Assembly: GCA_005879985.1 (NCBI GenBank) | Contig: VBIA01000126.1 | Coordinates: 1 to 37,391, forward strand | Direction of reading: 5' to 3' | Length of the DNA: 37,391 bases | Source: Chloroflexota bacterium | GTDB lineage: Bacteria > Chloroflexota > Dormibacteria > Dormibacterales > Dormibacteraceae | Shown: piece by piece, positions 18,112 through 25,133 of the stretch | Layout: every line of letters starts with the position of its first letter | Numbering within the stretch: position 1 is the first letter of the stretch | Made by a program: the position numbers and the translations under genes | The notes under the pieces: generated by a model | The model's database searches: none | What the model was told of the DNA's origin: nothing | What the model saw: only the letters and a program-made list of their open reading frames with translations

Positions 18112-19497
18112 CTAGAGCAGGTCGCGGTACTCCTGGATCTCCCAGTCGGTCACGTAGCTCAGGAACCTCTTCCACACGTATCTGAGCAGCGCTGCGTAGA
18201 TGTGCACGAACTCCTTGCCCAGCGCCGCTGTGAGCATCTCGTCCTTTGCGAAGGCTTCGACAGCGTCGATCATCGTCGTGGGCAGCAACGGGTACTTCGC
18301 GTCTTCGAGCAGGTTGCCGCTTCCAGGCTCGCCGGGCTCCACCTTGCGTTCGATCCCGTCTAGACCCGCGGCTGTCATGGCGGCTGCGAGGAGATACGGG
18401 TTGGCCTCCGCGCTCGCGAGCCTGTTCTCGATGTGCAGGCCTTCCGTGCCCGGCACGACGCGAAGCATTGCCGTGCGGTTGTCGAAACCCCAGGACACAC
18501 GAGTCGGCGCCCAGGTGCCGGGGGTGAAGCGCTTGTATGCCGTCACAGTGGGCGCCGCGATGGCTGTCATCCCGGCAGCGTGCTCGAGCACACCCGCCAC
18601 GTAGTGGCGCCCGATGTCGGAGAGTCCTAGTGACCCTGACGGATCGGTCATGACGTCGTTTCCTCGTCGATCGCGAAGTGACTGGTGGAGGTGATAGCCG
18701 CTGACGGGAAACTCGGGATCGTTGGTGATCTTGCCCAGGAAAGTTGCGCGCAGGCCGTTGCGGTAGCAGATCTCCTTGACCGCGATCTTCATCAGGCACA
18801 CGGCATCGATGGCCGCCAGCCCCGTCGCGGGCGACAGGTTGAGCTCGTACTGGCCGCCGCCGTGTTCGTTGAAGATCTCGTAAACGGGAACTTCGAGCGC
18901 GACCAGGTGCCGGCGTATCTGGTCGAGGAGTGGATGCATCTGCCCCAGCCCCTGGTCCGTGAACCAGACCTGCATCCCTTGCAGAGGAGCGAATCCAGGG
19001 TTCGACGGCTTCGACTCGTCGACGGGCCGGAAGATGTAGAACTCGCACTCGGAGCCAAAGACCGGCTCATATCCCAGTGCCGTCGCGCGCTCGAGCACGC
19101 GCGCCAGGACCTGGCGCGGCGTGGGCACCGGCTTGTGGTCCCGGTCGACGAGGTCGCAGAAGACGTGCGCCGTCTCCGGCTCCCAGGGAAGTTGGCGAAA
19201 AGAGCTGAGGTCAGGGATGAGGAGGCCGTTTCCGAAGCCGATCTCCTCGCCGAAGCCGGTGCGGTCTGGGAGGTTCTGCCAGATGTCCACCGCGACGAGC
19301 GGCAGCGCCCAAGCATGGCCGTGGTCGACGGTGTGGCCGAGGAAACGATCCGCAGTGAGCATCTTGGCCCGCGGAACGCCGTTCATATCGACGGTGACGA
19401 TGCGCACCTGCTTGATCCCGGCCGACTCGATCTTTTGCGTCACCTGACGGCGCAGGTCTTGCTTGTCGGTCTTGGATCGCTGTGTCACTGATGCCAT
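18112..19497 (-). CDS. Glutamine synthetase-like ligase (gamma-glutamylamide synthetase type, PuuA/IpuC-like)
   Basis: GSECEFYIFRPVD, NEHGGGQYELNLSPATGLAAID, SGYHLHQSL, NRTAMLRVVPG, ENRLASAEANPYLL; ATG at 19497. Confidence 0.92.
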   Translation of the reverse strand: MASVTQRSKTDKQDLRRQVTQKIESAGIKQVRIVTVDMNGVPRAKMLTADRFLGHTVDHGHAWALPLVAVDIWQNLPDRTGFGEEIGFGNGLLIPDLSSFRQLPWEPETAHVFCDLVDRDHKPVPTPRQVLARVLERATALGYEPVFGSECEFYIFRPVDESKPSNPGFAPLQGMQVWFTDQGLGQMHPLLDQIRRHLVALEVPVYEIFNEHGGGQYELNLSPATGLAAIDAVCLMKIAVKEICYRNGLRATFLGKITNDPEFPVSGYHLHQSLRDRRGNDVMTDPSGSLGLSDIGRHYVAGVLEHAAGMTAIAAPTVTAYKRFTPGTWAPTRVSWGFDNRTAMLRVVPGTEGLHIENRLASAEANPYLLAAAMTAAGLDGIERKVEPGEPGSGNLLEDAKYPLLPTTMIDAVEAFAKDEMLTAALGKEFVHIYAALLRYVWKRFLSYVTDWEIQEYRDLL

Positions 19498-19498
19498 G

Positions 19499-20279
19499 TC
19501 AGATCGCTGTGAAACCTCCATCGACCACGAACATCGCCGCAGTGATGAACGAAGCGTCATCCGACGCGAGGAACAGCGCCATCCTGGCAACGTCCTCGGG
19601 CTGGCCCCAGCGGCCGAGCGGGACATTCTCCCGCGACCACTGCTTGCGCTCATCCGTCATCTGCCCCACCATCGGGGTTTCGATCGGACCTGGGAAAAGG
19701 CAGTTGCAGCGGATCTTCGGCGCGTGCTCGATGGCGAGATTCCGCGTGACCGCCATCACACCGCCCTTGGATGAGATATACGCGTCCGAGGCGCCACGCC
19801 CAACACGGATCGCACCCACCGACGAGACGTTGATGATGGCCCCGATGCCGTCGGACTTCTGCATCGCGGGGATCGCGTACTTGCAGCAAAGGTACGTGCC
19901 TTTCAGGTTCACGTCGACGGTCCGGTCCCAGATGTTCTGCGTCAGCAACGGCGACGGGGCATCGGTCTCGCCGACGACGTATCCGTGATGGGCGACGTAC
20001 CAGACGCCCGCGTTGTTGTACAGGATGTTCAGCTGGCCGTAAGTGCCGACAGCGTGGTCGACGAGCGCCTTGCACTGCCCCTCGTCTGACACGTCTGCAC
20101 GCTTGAAGGTGGCCTTGCCAGCGGCCGACTCGATCTCCGCAACTGTTTCGTGGCCACCTTTCTCGTTGACGTCGGCGACCACGACGTTCGCGCCTTCGCG
20201 GGCGAACAGCAGCGCCGCCGCGCGTCCCTGGCCGCTGCCCGCGCCGGTGATGATCGCGGTCTTGCCCTCGAGCCTCACC
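19499..20279 (-). CDS. SDR family oxidoreductase (close paralogue of the 12529-13305 SDR)
   Basis: IITGAGSGQGRA, YNNAGVWYV, DAPSPLL...IWDRT insert, DGGFTAI; GTG at 20279 inferred, alternative ATG at 20323. Confidence 0.88.
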
Positions 20280-20284
20280 AGGGG

Positions 20285-20313
20285 ACCCCGAAAAATCGAA
20301 GATTTTTTGGGGT
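20285..20313. repeat. Intercistronic hairpin between GntR and SDR genes
   Basis: ACCCCGAAAAATC-GAA-GATTTTTTGGGGT on + strand. Confidence 0.6.
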
Positions 20314-20315
20314 GG

Positions 20316-21062
20316 TCACCCAACCCCCTCGTCTTCCGTGACGTCCAACTCGGCCCGGACGCCGAGCTCGACCAGGGAGGCGCGAATCACCTTCTCGGTG
20401 GCAACCACATGCCGCTGCATCGCGACGCGTGCGGCCGAAGCGTTCGCCGTCGCGAGGGCTTTGACGAGGGCCACGTGCTCGCGGTGTGACTCATCGCGGC
20501 GAGGCACCGACCAAGGAATCAGGTCGAGTCCGAGCGCCAGCTGCACCCGAATCTCACGTACAGCGTTAGACATCAGGTCATTGCGCGACGCGTCGGCGAT
20601 GGCCTGATGGAACTCGACATCCAGGGCGCGTCGCTGGAACCGCCTCGGTTCATCGGCTTCGGCCGTGAGGAGTCCGCGCAGCCGGTCGACCTCCCCGCCC
20701 GTGATGCGGTCAGCGGCCAGCGCCGCCGCCGAAGGCTCGATCGCGGCGCGGTACTCGAACAGCGACCGCAGCTGCTCGGCCCGACCGCGCACCCTCTCCA
20801 GCGCCAGCTCGCGCACCGGGTGGCAGACAAATGCTCCGCCGAACTTGCCTCGCCGTATCTCCACGTAGCGCTCGTGCTCGAGCCAGCGCAAGCCCTCCCG
20901 GACGGCCATGCGGTTTACCCCGAGCCGAAAGCAGAGCTCACGCTCGGAGGGGAGGCGCTGCCCGGGAAGGTATTCGTGGAGCCGGATGGCGGCAAGCAGC
21001 AACTCGGCTACCTGGTCCCCGAGCCTGTAGCGCTTCGGGCTCTGGGCTAAACGTTGAACCAT
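20316..21062 (-). CDS. GntR/FadR family transcriptional regulator
   Basis: LPGQRLPSERELCFRLGVNRMAVREGLRWLEHERYVEIRRG wHTH plus FCD domain. Confidence 0.94.
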   Translation of the reverse strand: MVQRLAQSPKRYRLGDQVAELLLAAIRLHEYLPGQRLPSERELCFRLGVNRMAVREGLRWLEHERYVEIRRGKFGGAFVCHPVRELALERVRGRAEQLRSLFEYRAAIEPSAAALAADRITGGEVDRLRGLLTAEADEPRRFQRRALDVEFHQAIADASRNDLMSNAVREIRVQLALGLDLIPWSVPRRDESHREHVALVKALATANASAARVAMQRHVVATEKVIRASLVELGVRAELDVTEDEGVG

Positions 21063-21132
21063 TAGCCCCCCTTTCGCAGCAGGCTAAATCCAGCCCTGAA
21101 AGTTGTCAAGGCCCGGCTCGCGCGCTACGAAT

Positions 21133-21936
21133 TCAGGTGCGGACGAGCTGCCAGTCGGCGTACACGTCCGGCCGGCGCATGGCGAGCGATGGATTGATGA
21201 GCCGGACCTCTTCAAGTCGCTCGCGCGTCACCTCACCGACCGCCACCCCTTCACTGTCACCGGCGTTGACGATCGCCACGCCCATGGGGTCGTAGATCGC
21301 GCTCAGGCCGGCATAGATGGCGCTCACCTGGCCCGCCGCCGCGACGTAGATCGTGTTCTCGATGGCGCGCGCTCGCGTCAGCGTCTCCCAATGGAGCTCC
21401 TTGAGCGGACCGCGCACCCACGCCGCGGGCAGCAGCAGCACCTCGGCGCCCAGCTCGGCGAGCCTGCGCGCCACCTCGGGAAACCTGACCTCGTAGCACG
21501 TCATGATGCCGAGTCGCATGCCGCCGAGCTCGAAGACCAGCGTCTTTCCATCGCCCGGCGCGATGCGGTCGGACTCGCGGTGGCCGAACGCGTCGTAGAG
21601 GTGGATCTTCCGGTAGGAGCCGATCAGCCGCCCATCCTGCGCGACCGCCACCACAGTGTTGTAGACGCGCGCGGAATCGGCCGGCTCGAACATGCCGGCG
21701 ACGATCGCAATGCCGTGCTTGGCTGCGAGGCGCTGAAGCTCGCCGACGAACTGCCCGCCCAGCGGCTCCGCGAAAGGCACAAGGCTCTGGTCGGGCGCAC
21801 CGCCGACCATCGCCGCCTCGGGAAACAGCACCATTTCGGCACCTACTGCAACCGCGCCCTCGGCGAGCTTGCTTATCCGAGCTAGGTTCTGCCGCTTCTC
21901 GGGCCCGGATCCGAACTGCCCGAGCGCGATTTTCAC
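21133..21936 (-). CDS. Carbon-nitrogen hydrolase (nitrilase superfamily)
   Basis: FPEAAMVGG, YRKIHLYDAFG, GIMTCYEVRFPE (Glu-Lys-Cys triad); GTG start. Confidence 0.93.
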   Translation of the reverse strand: MKIALGQFGSGPEKRQNLARISKLAEGAVAVGAEMVLFPEAAMVGGAPDQSLVPFAEPLGGQFVGELQRLAAKHGIAIVAGMFEPADSARVYNTVVAVAQDGRLIGSYRKIHLYDAFGHRESDRIAPGDGKTLVFELGGMRLGIMTCYEVRFPEVARRLAELGAEVLLLPAAWVRGPLKELHWETLTRARAIENTIYVAAAGQVSAIYAGLSAIYDPMGVAIVNAGDSEGVAVGEVTRERLEEVRLINPSLAMRRPDVYADWQLVRT

Positions 21937-21941
21937 GATGC

Positions 21942-22061
21942 CTACCTCGACAGCAGGACGGGCCTAAGGAGGTAGAGCGCTCCGCCGACGGTCAGCGCAA
22001 AGGCCAGCATGATGGCGACGGTCAGGCCGAGCTCTGGCGTGAAGTGCCTGGTCACTTCCAT
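21942..22061 (-). CDS. 39-aa single-TM small protein (absent from supplied ORF track)
   Basis: MEVTRHFTPELGLTVAIMLAFALTVGGALYLLRPVLLSR*; ends 5 bp before the nitrilase start. Confidence 0.6.
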   Translation of the reverse strand: MEVTRHFTPELGLTVAIMLAFALTVGGALYLLRPVLLSR

Positions 22062-22142
22062 ACCTCTGACGCAACAGGCCAGAAACATGGCGTCCATCGG
22101 CAAGAACTACCGTAGCACCGCCAAGGGTATGGTGGTCGTGCC

Positions 22143-23060
22143 ATGAGCTCGCTGCGGAAGCCAGTCCCGGCGATCGCCTCGGCCGCCGCGTTAGGGGACC
22201 TGCTCAGGCAGATCTTCGTCGGCGAGAACATCCGGCTTCCCCCTCATACCGAGCCCCTGCTTCACCTGCATGCAGCGCTGCCCGACCAGCGGCCGGCAAC
22301 CTGCGGCGCTTACGTCCTTACTTATGTGCTGCCCGCGCGGGGCTTTACCGAGCTAGAGGGCCAGCCGCTAGGCGCCGAGGATTACATGGCGCACCTGGCC
22401 CGCGTGACGATCACCGCACGCGAAGACCCGGCGACATATCGATTTCCAGTCGATGTCTCCGCGGACCCGTCACAGCAGGGCACCAGCCCAGAAGGCGTGG
22501 CGCGTGCTGTCGCCATCGCGTCAGGCGGGCGATTGGCCACCATACCGGTGCCGGGCAGGGACGCCTCCGGCCGTCCTCAGCTAGACACCCACCGCTGGGA
22601 TGGGCTGCTCGAAGTCTTAGCTCCGCGATTCTTAGAGGGCGCCATAGACGTGGTTTTCAACTACGACACCGACCAGCTTCTCGCCGCCCGGGACGAGGCG
22701 TACAACGCGCAGACACTCGGGCGCGCGGATGCATCCGCCGTCATACCTCGAGACCGGTGGGGCGTGGGCCACTTCGCGGCGATGGCGACCCTGTGGCGTC
22801 GGCCGTCGGGCGAACGGTGGATGGTGCTGCTCAACAGCTTCAAGGAGCGAGCGTTTGCGGGTGTCGAACCGCAGCCTGCTGAGCTGATGCGCCGTGCGGT
22901 GGTGCGCGATGACGGCCGTGGTGGTGGCGTGTTGCTGCTGCTCCCAACCGACGATGCGAGGCGGCTCATCCAAGAGCTAGAGGCCATCGGCCTCGTCGTG
23001 CGCATGTGGACCAACGACAGCCCGGCGCCTCGAGACTGGCGGTGGAGTCCGGGCCGCTGA
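22143..23060 (+). CDS. Uncharacterised protein with papain-like Cys/His/Asn motif order
   Basis: DQRPATCGAYVLTYV (C54), GVGHFAAMATLWRRPSGERWMVLLNSF (H210, N231). Confidence 0.75.
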   Translation: MSSLRKPVPAIASAAALGDLLRQIFVGENIRLPPHTEPLLHLHAALPDQRPATCGAYVLTYVLPARGFTELEGQPLGAEDYMAHLARVTITAREDPATYRFPVDVSADPSQQGTSPEGVARAVAIASGGRLATIPVPGRDASGRPQLDTHRWDGLLEVLAPRFLEGAIDVVFNYDTDQLLAARDEAYNAQTLGRADASAVIPRDRWGVGHFAAMATLWRRPSGERWMVLLNSFKERAFAGVEPQPAELMRRAVVRDDGRGGGVLLLLPTDDARRLIQELEAIGLVVRMWTNDSPAPRDWRWSPGR

Positions 23061-23063
23061 GGT

Positions 23064-24254
23064 GTGAATAACCCCGAAGGCGCATGGCTGCTCGATCCCG
23101 ACGTCACTTTCCTGAATCACGGCTCTCTGGGCTCATGTCCAGGACCTGTCCTGGAGGCGCAGGCCAGGTGGCGCCAGGAGATGGAGAGACGGCCGATTCA
23201 ATTCTTGCTCCGGGATCTTTCGGCTCGAATGGCCGAGGTGCGTTCGTGCCTCGGCGACCTGTTCGGGAGCAATCCCGATGACCTGGCGCTCATGCCGAAC
23301 GCTGAGTCGTGCATCAACGCGGTGCTGCGGTCGCTGGAGTTCGCTCCGGGCGACGAACTGCTCGCCACCACTCACGATTACAACGCCTGTCTGAACTCAC
23401 TGGATTTCGTCGCGGGGCGGTCGGGCGCCAGGGTTGTCCGCGTAGGAATTCCGTTCCCGATCACCAACGCGTCGGAGGTGACCGCGGCGATCCTTGCCCA
23501 CGTCACTCCACGCACACGGCTCGCGATGATCAGCCACATCACAAGCGCGACGGGCCTGGTCTTCCCGATGCAGGAGATCGTGGGCGAGCTCGAGAGTCGT
23601 GGCGTTCAGGTCATCGTCGACGGCGCGCATGCGCCCGGCCAGGTCGACCTAGACCTGGATAGACTGGGCGCGTCGTACTACGCCGGCAACTGCCACAAGT
23701 GGCTGTGTTGTCCGAAAGGGACTGGCTTTCTTCACGTCCGCCGCGACCGCCAGCTGCTGATCCACCCGCTGATCATCTCCCACGGCATGAACGATCCACG
23801 AACGGATCTATCGGTTTTTCGGAAGGAGTTCGACTGGCAGGGAGTCGCCGACCCCACCGGATTCCTCGCCATACCGACGGCAATTTCGTTTCTGGCGAGC
23901 CGCGTCCATGGTGGCATTCCGGGCCTTGCGGCGCGAAACCATGAGCTGGCCCTGTCATTTCGCAAGGCGTTGTGCCCCATTCTCCGGGTCGAGCCACCGG
24001 CGCCAGATTCGATGATCGGATCGATGGTTGCGTTTCCAGTCGACGATCTCGTCCCCGACCCTGAGATGCGGCAGAGGCTCGAGCTGATTCTCCGTGAGAA
24101 ATATCACATCGAGATTCCGATGATTCGTTGGCGGCCGGCGCCGGACACAGATAGATGGACAATTCGCGTGTCCTGTCAGATTTATAACGACGACTCTGAC
24201 ATGGAGCGACTGGCAACCGCTCTTGCCGCGTCGCTCGAGGAGCTCGGGGCCTGA
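23064..24254 (+). CDS. Class V aminotransferase-fold PLP enzyme (isopenicillin-N-epimerase-like)
   Basis: FLNHGSLGSCP, VDGAHAPGQVDLDLD, YYAGNCHKWLCCPKGTGFL; GTG start 3 bp after the upstream stop. Confidence 0.9.
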   Translation: MNNPEGAWLLDPDVTFLNHGSLGSCPGPVLEAQARWRQEMERRPIQFLLRDLSARMAEVRSCLGDLFGSNPDDLALMPNAESCINAVLRSLEFAPGDELLATTHDYNACLNSLDFVAGRSGARVVRVGIPFPITNASEVTAAILAHVTPRTRLAMISHITSATGLVFPMQEIVGELESRGVQVIVDGAHAPGQVDLDLDRLGASYYAGNCHKWLCCPKGTGFLHVRRDRQLLIHPLIISHGMNDPRTDLSVFRKEFDWQGVADPTGFLAIPTAISFLASRVHGGIPGLAARNHELALSFRKALCPILRVEPPAPDSMIGSMVAFPVDDLVPDPEMRQRLELILREKYHIEIPMIRWRPAPDTDRWTIRVSCQIYNDDSDMERLATALAASLEELGA

Positions 24255-24270
24255 GACTGCGCCGAGATCC

Positions 24271-24307
24271 TTAACAGCCGCCCGCTCTACCGTTGATCTA
24301 CTCCGGA
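24271..24307 (-). pseudogene. tRNA-Asn(GTT)-like 5' half
   Basis: TCCGGAG-TA-GATC-AACGGTA-GAGC-G-GGCGG-CTGTTAA matches acceptor 5' strand, D-arm and anticodon loop; following bases do not pair as a 3' stem. Confidence 0.5.
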
Positions 24308-24453
24308 ACGAGTCTCTCGAATTCTAGGTTGTGAACTGGTTTGACCGCCCTGAGCAGCCCTATGCCGGGTGTTACACGGTCGCTGTCGTCAACTGTCGTC
24401 AGCGTTTGTCTTCAGAACTGTGTCAAGAAGACGGCCACCGACGTCAATGCTGA

Positions 24454-24489
24454 CAGCAAAGCGCTCCCAGCATCGGTGAGCGTTTGCTG
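24454..24489. terminator. Hairpin between convergent genes
   Basis: CAGCAAAGCGCTC-N11-GAGCGTTTGCTG (one bulged base). Confidence 0.5.
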
Positions 24490-24503
24490 GCCTTCGTGCT
24501 CGC

Positions 24504-25133
24504 TCAGACGGCCGTGAAGAGGGTGACGGCCCCGCTTGCGATCAGAACCAGGCTCCACCCGAGGTCGAGGTTGAACCAGCTGCGCCGCAGTATGCCGACA
24601 CCAACTCTTTCGTAGACAACCACCGAAACCACGCCCATCACAAAAAGCATGGCCGCGACATGCAGCGAGGCAGCGGCGACAGCCTGCAGCGATATCTCAC
24701 GAAGACTGTGATAGGCGGCATACACCGGCAAGCCTAAAAGTACTGGAGCCAGCATCAGCCCGGCGCCATGGGCTGACGACATCAGGAACGACCAGCCGGC
24801 GAGACCGGTGAAGCCGACACGCATGCCGAAGCCGCTTGGATGCGAGCGAAGCCGCAGCAGCTTGTACAAACCGAAGGTCACCAGGACCAGCGCCGCGAGC
24901 AGGCGCACGAAAAATGGCGGCACGAACGCCTCGGTTAGGGAGACCGCAACCACTACCATCACGATCGAGGCTTCGTGTCCGATCGCGATCGGCAGGAGCG
25001 AGCTCAACACCGCCCGGCGACTTTTCTCTTGCATGCCGCGGGCGACTGCGAACAGCCAGCCCATTCCTGGATTGATGCCGTGATAGGCCCCGAGCAGCGC
25101 GAGCGCTGCCCAGGGCCACAATGCGTTGATCAC
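24504..25133 (-). CDS. Polytopic membrane protein of unknown function, coupled to SBP56-like gene
   Basis: GAYHGINPGMGWLFAVARG, multiple TM segments; 4-bp overlap with upstream gene. Confidence 0.85.
   Translation of the reverse strand: MINALWPWAALALLGAYHGINPGMGWLFAVARGMQEKSRRAVLSSLLPIAIGHEASIVMVVVAVSLTEAFVPPFFVRLLAALVLVTFGLYKLLRLRSHPSGFGMRVGFTGLAGWSFLMSSAHGAGLMLAPVLLGLPVYAAYHSLREISLQAVAAASLHVAAMLFVMGVVSVVVYERVGVGILRRSWFNLDLGWSLVLIASGAVTLFTAV

Noticed and set aside
17240-19048. 602-aa minus-strand ORF
   Set aside because: Out-of-frame shadow of the APC permease and GS-like genes; no coherent domain.
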